From Wielerella bovis (GTDB lineage: Bacteria > Pseudomonadota > Gammaproteobacteria > Burkholderiales > Neisseriaceae): 64,000 nucleotides of DNA. The translations under genes and the position numbers were made by a program. Location of the stretch: positions 2,076,522 through 2,140,521 of the forward strand of contig NZ_CP092361.1 of the NCBI RefSeq assembly GCF_022354465.1, in the 5' to 3' direction. Below, one piece after another: positions 38,460 through 46,286 of this stretch (its first letter is position 1; the number at the start of each line of letters is the position of its first letter). A model generated the notes under the pieces. It did not search any database and had not been told where the DNA came from. It saw only the letters and a list, made by a program, of their open reading frames with translations.

Positions 38460-39098
38460 TTATTTTTTCCATTTTGCGCGCGCAATTTCAATGACCATTG
38501 GCAACACCGAAATCACAATAATCGCAATCACCACCAAGCCAAAATTCTTTTTAACCAATTCGTGATTGCCAAACGCATAACCCAAATAAGTCAGCGACAC
38601 CACCCACACGATGCCACCAATCACGTTGTAACGCAAAAATTTGCCATAATTCATGTGTCCCATGCCCGCGACAAAGGGGGCAAATGTTCGCACAATCGGC
38701 ACAAATCGCGCCAAAATAATGGTTTTGCCGCCGTATTTTTCATAAAACGCATGGGTTTTGTCTAAATATTCTTGTTTGAAGATTTTGCTGTTGGGATTGG
38801 TAAACAATTTGTCGCCAAAAAATTTGCCAATCATAAAATTGACCGCATCGCCCAAAATCGCCGCCACCAATAATACACCCACCAATATATGTACATTCAG
38901 GCTGCCTTGTGATGACGCGGCAACTGCGCCAGCGGCAAACAGCAACGAATCGCCCGGTAAAAACGGTGTAACCACCAAACCTGTTTCGCAAAACACGATG
39001 ATGAACACAATGGCAAGTATCCAAATGCCATATTGCGCGGCAAGGGAAACTAAATGTTTGTCTATATGCAGGATAAAGTCTAAAATTTGGCTCAACAT
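38460..39098 (-). CDS. DedA family membrane protein
   Basis: A 212-residue inner-membrane protein of the DedA/VTT family, implicated in recycling of undecaprenyl phosphate or phospholipid flipping. The acidic/Pro motif [20 protein letters not shown] is in the first re-entrant region and the Arg motif [20 protein letters not shown] in the second; both are essential in studied homologues. A C-terminal helix and basic tail (ARAKWKK) close the protein. Length and pattern match E. coli DedA. Given uppS nearby (not adjacent in transcription), a lipid-carrier role is plausible. Confidence 0.9.
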   Translation of the reverse strand: MLSQILDFILHIDKHLVSLAAQYGIWILAIVFIIVFCETGLVVTPFLPGDSLLFAAGAVAASSQGSLNVHILVGVLLVAAILGDAVNFMIGKFFGDKLFTNPNSKIFKQEYLDKTHAFYEKYGGKTIILARFVPIVRTFAPFVAGMGHMNYGKFLRYNVIGGIVWVVSLTYLGYAFGNHELVKKNFGLVVIAIIVISVLPMVIEIARAKWKK

Positions 39099-39195
39099 AT
39101 TTTTCAGGCTGCCTTGAATGGAAAAGCGCGATTGTATGCGAAAATGAGGCTTTCAAACAGCATTTTCATCATATTAAATATTATTTCAGGCAGCC

Positions 39196-39398
39196 TTTCA
39201 GTACACGACAATTTTTAATTTTACCAACAATCTATCCCCTCCCCCGTCTGGCGGGGGAGGGCTAGGGTGGGGGAAAAATCAGTGGAAACAAATTTATTTT
39301 TCTGAAAATCAAAGAACCTCCCCCACCCTACCCTCCCCCGCCAGACGGGGGAGGGGACAGGTTTCAGGCAGCCCAAAGATTTTTGTCGTGTACTGTAA
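39196..39398. repeat. Family-3 element with long G/C-rich inverted repeat
   Basis: Ends TTTCAGTACACGACAATTTT and ATTTTTGTCGTGTACTGTAA, each next to a DUS. Inside, two 39-base arms (39235-39273 and 39319-39357) of alternating C-runs and G-runs are almost perfectly complementary, with about 45 AT-rich bases between. Within each arm lies a smaller inverted repeat (CCCCCGTC/GGCGGGGG). This is the largest copy of the family in the window. Confidence 0.7.
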
Positions 39399-39467
39399 GG
39401 CAGCCTGAAAATCATTATTTTGACCAAACTAAACCCTATTTTGTTTATTTTCCCGAAAGTTTATCCC

Positions 39468-40775
39468 ATGTTTCAAAAAACCCTTGCTTTATTATTGCTT
39501 GCCACCGCATTGAGCAGCCACGCGGAAACCGTGAAACGCACTTTGTCCAATGGTATGCAAATCATCGTACAAGAAGACCATCGCGCCCCAGTTGTATTGA
39601 CACAATTATGGTACAAAGTCGGCAGCGCAGATGAATTTGCAGGCAAAACGGGTTTGAGCCACGCGTTGGAACACATGATGTTCAAAGGCACACAATCCGT
39701 GCCAGCGGGCGAATACAGCAGCCGCATTTCCGCATTGGGCGGCGAAGAAAATGCCTACACATCTACCGAAGAAACGGTGTATCACGTTACTATCGCTGCG
39801 CAACATTTGCCCAAAGTATTGGAATTGGAAGCCGACCGCATGGCAAATTTGAATTTCAGCGATGCGGATTTTGATAATGAAATGAAAGTGATACGCGAAG
39901 AACGCCGTATGCGGATTGATGACAGCCCCGAAGGTTTGTTGCACGAAACCTTGTTGCAAACTGCGTGGCAAAAATCGCCCAATAAAACCAGCGTAATTGG
40001 CGAAATGAAAGATTTGCATCGCTTAAAAGCCAATGATTTGCGCCGTTGGTATCGTCAATGGTATGCGCCGAATAATGCCACATTGATAGTGATTGGCGAT
40101 GTGCAGCCTGAAACCGTGTTTACGCAAGCCGAACAGTATTTTGGCAGCCTGAAAAAACGTCCTTTGCCTGCGCGACAAAATATCAGCGAAGTGATGACAC
40201 GCACCCAGCCTGTCAGCAAAATTGCGCGTGGTACGACCAAACAGCCAATGATGATGCTGGCTTATCGCGTGCCGCATTTGCAAAAATTGGACGAAACGTT
40301 GCCTTACGCGTTGGATATGCTGACCAATGTGTTGGACGGACACAGCGCAGCGCGATTCAGCAAAAATTTGGTGCGTGGACAGGAAATCGCGCAAAATGTG
40401 GGTACTTATTACGCGTTGTTGGCACGACAACCGCAAATGTGGACGATTTCTGCCACGCCTGCGGACGGTGTGTCGCTGGCAAAATTGAAAGCAGCGATTG
40501 AAGCGGAAATCGCGGAAGTGGCACAAAATGGCATAACGGAAGAAGAATTACAACGCGCTCGCACGATTGAGCAAAGCAATGCCATTTACAGCAAAGATGA
40601 ACTGGACAAGCGCGCTAATTTAATTGGCACGCTGGAAAATGTTGGTTTTGCGCACAGCGATGAAGATGAAATCCGCCGCCGCATCAACCAAGTCAGCGCG
40701 GCAGATATTCAAGCGGCTGCCAAATTGCTGACACAAGAACGTGCAGTTTATGTGGAATTGTTGCCGAATGAATAA
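39468..40775 (+). CDS. M16 family zinc peptidase, exported
   Basis: A 435-residue member of the pitrilysin/processing-peptidase family. After a signal peptide (ending around SSHA, residue 20) the protein begins ETVKRTLSNGMQIIVQEDHR. The inverted zinc motif HxxEH is GLSHALEHMMFKGTQSVP, and the third ligand glutamate lies in ENAYTSTEETVYHVTIAAQHLPKVLELEADR (in the ELEADRM part). The second, inactive half extends to the C-terminus. In relatives a second M16 gene follows, forming a heterodimer; here none does, so it may act alone or with a distant partner. Start at 39468 rather than the upstream TTG, because it yields a proper signal peptide. Confidence 0.87.
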   Translation: MFQKTLALLLLATALSSHAETVKRTLSNGMQIIVQEDHRAPVVLTQLWYKVGSADEFAGKTGLSHALEHMMFKGTQSVPAGEYSSRISALGGEENAYTSTEETVYHVTIAAQHLPKVLELEADRMANLNFSDADFDNEMKVIREERRMRIDDSPEGLLHETLLQTAWQKSPNKTSVIGEMKDLHRLKANDLRRWYRQWYAPNNATLIVIGDVQPETVFTQAEQYFGSLKKRPLPARQNISEVMTRTQPVSKIARGTTKQPMMMLAYRVPHLQKLDETLPYALDMLTNVLDGHSAARFSKNLVRGQEIAQNVGTYYALLARQPQMWTISATPADGVSLAKLKAAIEAEIAEVAQNGITEEELQRARTIEQSNAIYSKDELDKRANLIGTLENVGFAHSDEDEIRRRINQVSAADIQAAAKLLTQERAVYVELLPNE

Positions 40776-40803
40776 ATAAAGGCAGCCTGAAAATAGCGTA
40801 ATT

Positions 40804-40974
40804 TATAGTTATTTCAAATTAACTACAGATAAGACGACAACGCCGTACTATTTGTATAGTGAATTCAATTTAAACCAGTACAGCATTGCCAGCTCCCTTA
40901 TGTACTGACTATACACGGCGGTCGCTGTCGCCTTGTCCTGATTTAGTGAATCCACTATATTTGAAATGACTATA
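40804..40974. repeat. Family-2-type element interrupted by a Correia-like element
   Basis: Outer ends are TATAGTTATTTCAAATTA and TTTGAAATGACTATA. Inside, at 40855-40959, is a family-1 element in the opposite orientation to most others (TATAGTGAATTCAATTTAAA ... TTTAGTGAATCCACTATA, 105 bp). The outer left part keeps GACGACAACGCCGTACTATT. This is the second clear nested insertion in the window. Confidence 0.75.
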
Positions 40975-41378
40975 AATTACGCTATTTTATTTTTTACAAA
41001 TATTCTCAATTTAATGCAAATAAGGTATAATAGCACAGCATTAATACATTATATATTAATACATTATATATTAATACATTATATATTAATACATTATATA
41101 TTAATACATTATATATTAATACATTAATTTTGCTTGTCGCAAGCAAACTTTCGTTGAGTTATATCCTGAAAATTTAATGAGAAAATGATTAAAACCTTAA
41201 AACCAATATAACTTCTTACTTATTATCAAGATTGAGGAATAAGTTTTGATTAAATTTCAGCATGATACTTTCAGAATATGGCTTTTAATCCACCGCAGAT
41301 TGAAAATGCTTTGTACCAGAAGTACAAACTTATGTTCAATTCTGTAAATATTTCATCATAAATATAGGAGAAACCATT
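40975..41378 (+). promoter_or_regulatory. Promoter region of the first solute-binding gene, with a tandem repeat
   Basis: A good -10, TATAAT, is at 41026-41031, with a weak -35 (TTCTCA at 41003). Ten bases after the -10 starts an array of 15-bp repeats, unit TTAATACATTATATA: five full copies (41041-41115) and a partial sixth. The rest of the 250-base leader has short A/T-rich stems but no coding frame. AGGAG precedes the ATG. The homologous region of the second gene (from about 42930) has only one copy of the repeat unit. Confidence 0.6.
41041..41126. repeat. 15-bp tandem repeat array
   Basis: Five perfect copies of TTAATACATTATATA followed by a sixth truncated copy ending TTAATACATTAA. Perfect identity between copies indicates recent, probably variable, copy number. 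It begins just downstream of a predicted -10 box, so copy number alters the 5' leader of the transcript. Confidence 0.9.
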
Positions 41379-42164
41379 ATGAAAAAAGTTCTACTCTCCC
41401 TCATGGTATTAGGTGTCGCAGCCTGTTCAGACAATACTAAACAAGCTGAATCTCCTACCACCACACAAACAACCGCAGAAAGCACAAATAAACCCTCTTA
41501 TCGTGTCGTATCCGAAGTAAGCTACGCACCATTCATTATGCGCGATGAAAACAAAAAAATCAGTGGCTTTGAATACGATTTACTCAATGCCATTGCTGCC
41601 AAACAAGGTTTTACGCTGACTTTTGAACCGCATACATGGGAAGGTATTTTTGATACATTAGATAGCAATCGTGCTGATATTATTAGCGCTGGTCTGAGTA
41701 TCACCGAAGAGCGTAAACAAAAATGGAGCTTTTCTGATGCTTATTTCCAAACTTCTATTGCTGCATTGGTTCCAGAAAATTCCCCCATCAAAAGTTTTGC
41801 TGATTTAAAAGCGCGTAAAGTTGGCTTTCAAAAAGGGGCGTTATCAGAACAATTTGCAAAACAATTTGGCGCAGACCTCTCCAATTCACAACCATCTAAT
41901 ACTTCTTGGTTGCGATGGAAAAGCATTGTATCCAATGGAAATGAAGCTATTATAGATGATGTAGGCCCATTGAAATATTATGAAAAACAGTATCCTAACG
42001 AAAAAGTTCGTATCATTACTGATGATAGTTTGCCGAAATTTGATTATGGTTTTGCAGTGCGTAAAACCGATGCCGAATTATTAAATAAATTGAATGCAGG
42101 TTTAGCACAAATCAAACAAGACGGAACATATGACCGCTTGTATCAACAATATTTTGCGCAGTAA
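41379..42164 (+). CDS. Amino-acid-type solute-binding lipoprotein, copy 1
   Basis: A 261-residue lipoprotein of the family 3 solute-binding proteins (polar amino acids). Lipobox VAAC around residue 16, then a Thr/Glu-rich linker. The binding domain begins YRVVSEVSYAPFIMRDENKK and contains ISGFEYDLLNAIAAKQGF, the ITEERKQKWSFSDAY block with the typical FSxxY, and DLKARKVGFQKGALSEQF. The ligand cannot be decided from sequence. No permease or ATPase gene is adjacent, so it is an orphan binding protein. It is about 85 per cent identical by eye to the copy at 43655, from which it differs by loss of one Asn (EVS-YAPF versus EVSNYAPF). Confidence 0.9.
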   Translation: MKKVLLSLMVLGVAACSDNTKQAESPTTTQTTAESTNKPSYRVVSEVSYAPFIMRDENKKISGFEYDLLNAIAAKQGFTLTFEPHTWEGIFDTLDSNRADIISAGLSITEERKQKWSFSDAYFQTSIAALVPENSPIKSFADLKARKVGFQKGALSEQFAKQFGADLSNSQPSNTSWLRWKSIVSNGNEAIIDDVGPLKYYEKQYPNEKVRIITDDSLPKFDYGFAVRKTDAELLNKLNAGLAQIKQDGTYDRLYQQYFAQ

Positions 42165-42168
42165 TCTT

Positions 42169-42330
42169 AGAACCTGTATTCACAATCTTAATAGCTTGCT
42201 TTTATCGCCACTTCATGCGCCCACTGCGTTGGCTTTCATGCCAATATGTTCAATATTGGCATGAAAAGTTGCCTTGTATTCACAAGTGTGTCAATAAAAT
42301 CAAGCCACCAATCTTATGAATACAGGTTCT
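42169..42330. repeat. Family-4 element, complete
   Basis: 162 bp with ends AGAACCTGTATTCACAATCT and AATCTTATGAATACAGGTTCT (inverted, imperfect). Inside is the palindrome GCCAATATGTTCAATATTGGC. Two further full copies are at 43324-43486 (opposite orientation) and 46958-47121. Confidence 0.8.
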
Positions 42331-42343
42331 TAATTTGAGAATA

Positions 42344-42492
42344 ATGACAATTCGAACGCAATGCTGAGCTGATTTTGCAGATGAATTTACCAAATTTAAG
42401 GCAAAATGTGAGCTAATATTATTCATTGGCGCGTATTTCAACGCATATTTTGGCGAATTTAGCGCAAAATCTAATCGTGAACGAATTGTCAT
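42344..42492. repeat. 149-bp unit with 11-bp inverted ends
   Basis: ATGACAATTCG at 42344-42354 is the exact complement of CGAATTGTCAT at 42482-42492. The interior has two similar halves (AATTTAAGGCAAAATGTGAG and AATTTAGCGCAAAATCTAAT). I see no other copy in the window, so whether it is mobile is unknown. Confidence 0.45.
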
Positions 42493-42899
42493 CAACTCCT
42501 AACAACGCCGTATTATCTTTCTTTTGAACGCCCCCACAAACTCAAACAAATCACTCTCAAGTATCGTTATTCTCTCACTTTCTATCATTATCCTAATTTA
42601 TTGTAACTTCTACAGATTAATGGCAATACATAATGAAGCCGTTACAAAATCCTTTCAGGCCGCCTGAAGTCATAGTCCGAAACCTTTGTAAAAATTTGGA
42701 CTTCTGAATCCGACATCTTTCATACCAGCAACCATTTGTTTGAATTTGAAACGTTGGATACAAGTATCCAATCTACGATTTTGAGTTTTGTAAGTACTTC
42801 ACTCAGCATATTTAATTCTTTTAAATCAAAATTTAAAATAGATTTTACATAGGTTTTTAGTTACCAAAATAGAGTAATTTGTCAATTTTTATATCTTAT

Positions 42900-42960
42900 T
42901 TTTTTAAAAAATATTCCCAACTTTATTTATAAAAGGTATAATAATACCGCATTAATACAT
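42900..42960 (+). promoter_or_regulatory. Duplicated promoter region of the second solute-binding gene
   Basis: AAAAGGTATAATAATACCGC at about 42934-42953 corresponds to AATAAGGTATAATAGCACAG before copy 1, with the same TATAAT -10 and the following CATTAATACATTATATA. It lies more than 700 bases from the gene because three repeat elements have since been inserted. Confidence 0.55.
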
Positions 42961-43013
42961 TATATATGCATTAATAAATCAAAGTTTATTTTACAGCAAT
43001 AAACTTTACTTAA

Positions 43014-43215
43014 CGCGAACTCGGGATAAGAAAAATTAAAAATTCTATGAAAATAAATGACTTGCGTAGAGTGGGTGCTTGCATCCACCATGTTCAGGCA
43101 GCCTGAAATCAAATTCTCAATAATGCTACGGTAAACTCGTGGGTGCAAGCACCCACCCTACGGAAGATTTTTTATTAAAACAAATGCTTAATTTATTTCT
43201 TATCCCGAACTCGCG
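43014..43215. mobile_element. 202-bp MITE-like element with 8-bp target duplication
   Basis: Terminal inverted repeats of about 20 bp (CGCGAACTCGGGATAAGAAA on the left; the right end is the complement of CGCGAGTTCGGGATAAGAAA). TTACTTAA occurs directly on both sides (43006-43013 and 43216-43223). The homologous region of copy 1 reads AAACTTTCGTTGAGTTATAT with no insertion and serves as an empty site. The interior has a second inverted repeat, GTGGGTGCTTGC ... GCAAGCACCCAC, around a DUS, and no coding capacity. A solitary similar end (CGCGAGTTTGAGATAAG) lies at about 63819. Confidence 0.8.
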
Positions 43216-43323
43216 TTACTTAAGTTATATCCTGAAATTCTAGAGGCATTACAACCATTCAAGATATAACTTCTTTATCCATCACTTAATTTTGGATATG
43301 CTTTGTACTAGGCGTACAAACTT

Positions 43324-43486
43324 AGAACCTGTATTCATAAGATTGGTGGCTTGATTTTATTGACATTCTTGCGAATACAAGGCGGTTTCCCACGTCAATA
43401 TTGAACATATTGGCATGAAAAGCCAACGCAGTAGGCGCATAAAGTGGCGATAAAAGCAAGCTATTAAGATTGTGAATACGAGTTCT
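43324..43486. mobile_element. Family-4 element inserted in the second gene's leader
   Basis: 163 bp, ends AGAACCTGTATTCATAAGAT and GATTGTGAATACGAGTTCT. Flanks GTACAAACTTA (left) and TTATATTCAATTCTG (right) join to match the uninterrupted GTACAAACTTATGTTCAATT before copy 1, so the insertion boundaries and a TTA-type duplication can be read directly. Confidence 0.8.
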
Positions 43487-43521
43487 TATATTCAATTCTG
43501 CAAATATTTCACTATAAGCAC

Positions 43522-43634
43522 TTATGTTCTGAAATTGGATGGCTTGATTCTATTGCCATACCTACGAATACAAGGCAGCAGACTTAATAAAGTGATGACA
43601 AAAACAAACTATTAAAATTATGAATACAGTTCTA
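43522..43634. repeat. Decayed family-4 element next to the ribosome-binding site
   Basis: A 113-base stretch alignable with the 43324 copy (GGCTTGATTCTATTGCCATA versus GGCTTGATTTTATTGACATT; AAACTATTAAAATTATGAAT versus the other end), with an internal deletion. It ends at CAGTTCTAA, just before ATATAGGAGAAAC, which is shared with copy 1. Confidence 0.6.
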
Positions 43635-43654
43635 AATATAGGAGAAACTTAATT

Positions 43655-44446
43655 ATGAAAAAAATTCTATTATCTCTCATGGTATTAGGTGTTACAGCAT
43701 GTTCAGATAATACTAAACAAGCTGAATCTTCTAACCAAACACCACCAGCCACTACTGAAAATGCAAGCAAGCCTACTTATCGTGTTGTATCCGAAGTAAG
43801 CAATTATGCGCCATTTATCATGCGCGATGAAAACAAAAAAATCAGTGGTTTTGAATACGATTTACTCAACGCTATTGCTGCTAAACAAGGTTTCACGCTG
43901 ACTTTTGAACCGCATACATGGGAAGGTATTTTTGATACATTGGATAGCAATCGTGCTGATATTATTAGTGCAGGTTTGAGTATTACCGAAGAACGCCAAC
44001 AAAAATGGGGCTTTTCTGATACTTATTTTCAGACTTCTATCGCTGCATTGGTTCCTGAAGATTCACCTATCAAAAGTTTTGCCGATTTAAAAGCACGTAA
44101 AGTCGGTTTCCAAAAAGGCTCTTTATCAGAAAAATTTGCGAGACAATTTGGTGTAGACACATCTAATTCTCAATCAGCTAAAACTTCTTGGTTACTTTGG
44201 AAAAGCGTTGTATCCAATGAAAATGAAGCCATTATCGATGACGCTGGACCATTGAAATATTATGAAAAACAATATCCTAATGAAAAAGTCCGTATCATCA
44301 CTGATGACAGCTTGCCTAAATTTGATTATGGTTTTGCGGTGCGTAAAAATGATACCGAATTATTAAATAAATTGAACGCAGGTTTGGCACAAATTAAACT
44401 AGATGGAACGTATGACCGTTTATACAAACAATATTTTGCTAAATAA
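43655..44446 (+). CDS. Amino-acid-type solute-binding lipoprotein, copy 2
   Basis: A 263-residue lipoprotein, tandem paralogue of the gene at 41379. Lipobox VTAC around residue 16 and an Asn/Pro/Thr linker, the most variable part. The binding domain begins YRVVSEVSNYAPFIMRDENK and matches copy 1 almost throughout; differences cluster in the linker and in the stretch around residues 165-185 (GSLSEKFARQFGVDTSNSQS). The frame is intact with conserved spacing, so selection has kept both copies. Like copy 1 it lacks neighbouring permease or ATPase genes. Its leader has been rearranged by three repeat insertions, so expression of the two copies probably differs. Confidence 0.9.
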   Translation: MKKILLSLMVLGVTACSDNTKQAESSNQTPPATTENASKPTYRVVSEVSNYAPFIMRDENKKISGFEYDLLNAIAAKQGFTLTFEPHTWEGIFDTLDSNRADIISAGLSITEERQQKWGFSDTYFQTSIAALVPEDSPIKSFADLKARKVGFQKGSLSEKFARQFGVDTSNSQSAKTSWLLWKSVVSNENEAIIDDAGPLKYYEKQYPNEKVRIITDDSLPKFDYGFAVRKNDTELLNKLNAGLAQIKLDGTYDRLYKQYFAK

Positions 44447-44492
44447 TCAATTTTGTATAATATTTACAGCTTGAAACTTCTACAAAATCTAT

Positions 44493-44530
44493 TCAGGCAG
44501 CCTGAAACTTTCAGGCTGCCTTTTATTTGT
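44493..44530 (+). terminator. Inverted DUS pair downstream of copy 2
   Basis: AGGCAGCCTGAAA directly followed by CTTTCAGGCTGCCTTTTATTT: a tight hairpin with a T-rich tail. Confidence 0.75.
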
Positions 44531-44645
44531 TATCTAGTTATAAAAATATCAAATCATAAAGTTAGTTTTAATAGTTTTATTTTTTGTGTATGATGCGAAT
44601 TATTGAATATCTCAATCAATTTTAACCAAGCGATAAGGAAACATT

Positions 44646-46178
44646 ATGTCTCAAAATAAATGTCCTGTAACCCACCTCACCATGAACAACGGCGCACCTG
44701 TTGTTGATAACCAAAATTCTATGACCGCAGGCGCGCGCGGTCCATTGTTGGCACAAGATTTGTGGTTGAACGAAAAATTGGCAAACTTCGTGCGCGAAGT
44801 GATTCCAGAACGCCGTATGCATGCCAAAGGTTCGGGCGCATTCGGTAAATTCACTGTAACCAATGACATCACGCAATACACCAAAGCCGCTATTTTCAGC
44901 GAAGTGGGCAAAGAAACCGAATTGTTCGCTCGTTTCACTACCGTAGCAGGCGAGCGTGGCGCAGCTGATGCAGAACGCGATATTCGCGGTTTCGCCGTAA
45001 AATTCTATACCGAACAAGGCAACTGGGATATGGTGGGCAACAATACCCCTGTTTTCTTCTTGCGCGACCCACGCAAATTCCCTGATTTAAATAAAGCGGT
45101 AAAACGCGACCCACGCACCAATATGCGTAGTGCAACCAATAACTGGGATTTTTGGACTTTGTTGCCAGAAGCCTTCCACCAAGTAACCATCGTGATGTCT
45201 GAACGCGGTATTCCAGCGACTTACCGCCATATGCATGGTTATGGTTCACACACTTACAGCTTGATTAACGCCAATAATGAGCGTTTTTGGGTGAAATTCC
45301 ATTTCCGCACCCAACAAGGCATTAAAAACTTGACCAACGAAGAAGCCGCCGCCATTATCGCAAATGACCGCGAAAGCCATCAACGCGATTTGTATGAAAG
45401 CATTGAAAAAGGCGATTTCCCGAAATGGACTTTGTACATTCAAGTGATGCCTGAAGCAGAAGCCGAAAAAGTAGATTTCCATCCATTTGATTTGACTAAA
45501 GTTTGGTCTAAAAAACAATATCCACTAATTGAAGTGGGCGTAATGGAATTGAACCGCAATCCTGACAACTTCTTTGCCGATGTAGAACAATCTGCGTTTG
45601 CACCAAGCAATTTGGTTCCGGGTATCAGCGTATCCCCAGACCGTATGTTGCAAGCACGTTTGTTTAACTATGCAGACGCGCAACGCTACCGCTTGGGCGT
45701 AAACCACCATCAAATTCCTGTGAATGCGCCACGTTGCCCCGTTCACAGCAATGCGCGTGATGGTCAAGGTCGTGTTGATGGCAACTACGGCAGCACCATT
45801 CACTACGAACCAAACAGTTTCAGCCAATGGCAAGAACAAGCGCAATTTGCCGAGCCACCATTGAAAATCAATGGCGACGCAGCGCACTGGGATTATCGTC
45901 AAGATGACAACGATTATTTCAGCCAACCACGCGCCTTGTTCAACTTGATGACCGACAAAGAAAAACAATCTTTGCTCAACAACACCGCCGCAGGCATGGG
46001 CGATGCTTTGGATTTCATCAAATACCGCCACATTCGCAACTGCTATGCTTGCGACCCAGCTTATGGTGAAGGCGTTGCCAAAGCATTGGGTATGACTGTT
46101 GCTGATGCAATGGCAGCGTATGAAACTGACCCCGCACGCGGTCAAGCTGGTTTGTTAAAACCTGTTGAATATAAATAA
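44646..46178 (+). CDS. katA: Catalase, monofunctional haem type
   Basis: A 510-residue small-subunit clade 3 catalase that dismutates hydrogen peroxide. The catalytic histidine is in [18 protein letters not shown] and the asparagine in [20 protein letters not shown]. The haem-ligating tyrosine is in [20 protein letters not shown]. The block [20 protein letters not shown] is also typical. AAGGAAAC precedes the ATG. No OxyR-like gene is adjacent. DUS-free coding region and a strong terminator pair on both sides suggest a single-gene transcript. Confidence 0.97.
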   Translation: MSQNKCPVTHLTMNNGAPVVDNQNSMTAGARGPLLAQDLWLNEKLANFVREVIPERRMHAKGSGAFGKFTVTNDITQYTKAAIFSEVGKETELFARFTTVAGERGAADAERDIRGFAVKFYTEQGNWDMVGNNTPVFFLRDPRKFPDLNKAVKRDPRTNMRSATNNWDFWTLLPEAFHQVTIVMSERGIPATYRHMHGYGSHTYSLINANNERFWVKFHFRTQQGIKNLTNEEAAAIIANDRESHQRDLYESIEKGDFPKWTLYIQVMPEAEAEKVDFHPFDLTKVWSKKQYPLIEVGVMELNRNPDNFFADVEQSAFAPSNLVPGISVSPDRMLQARLFNYADAQRYRLGVNHHQIPVNAPRCPVHSNARDGQGRVDGNYGSTIHYEPNSFSQWQEQAQFAEPPLKINGDAAHWDYRQDDNDYFSQPRALFNLMTDKEKQSLLNNTAAGMGDALDFIKYRHIRNCYACDPAYGEGVAKALGMTVADAMAAYETDPARGQAGLLKPVEYK

Positions 46179-46189
46179 TTAAAATAAAT

Positions 46190-46228
46190 ATAGGCAGCCT
46201 GAAAATGTTTTCAGGCTGCCTTTTTGAT
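46190..46228 (+). terminator. Inverted DUS pair downstream of katA
   Basis: AGGCAGCCTGAAAATG and TTTTCAGGCTGCCTTTTTG, a near-loopless hairpin with a T run. Confidence 0.8.
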
Positions 46229-46286
46229 TGAATTTTACTTATAAAATCCGTTAAGATGTGTTTTCTTAATTGAATCAGACAACATC

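Larger units (their letters stand above)
42165..43654. other. 1.5-kb repeat-rich gap between the two paralogues
   Basis: No credible gene. From left to right: a family-4 element (42169-42330), a 149-bp inverted-repeat unit (42344-42492), a family-5 unit (about 42679-42794), a region homologous to the promoter of copy 1 (from about 42890, with GGTATAATAATACC and one TTAATACATTATATA unit), a 202-bp element with 8-bp target duplication (43014-43215), a family-4 element (43324-43486), a decayed family-4 element (43522-43634), then the AGGAG and start codon of copy 2. Confidence 0.75.

Noticed and set aside
39235-39357. Long G/C-rich inverted repeat as an origin or a prophage attachment site
   Set aside because: There is no integrase, tRNA or replication gene nearby, and smaller versions of the same unit occur at other sites, so a repeat family explains it better.
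41041-41126. Possible CRISPR-like array
   Set aside because: Units are 15 bp, directly adjacent without spacers and no cas genes are present; it is a plain tandem repeat.
42280-42495. Small open frame (71 codons) on the minus strand
   Set aside because: It runs through two repeat units with inverted ends; the frame is a by-product of their sequence.
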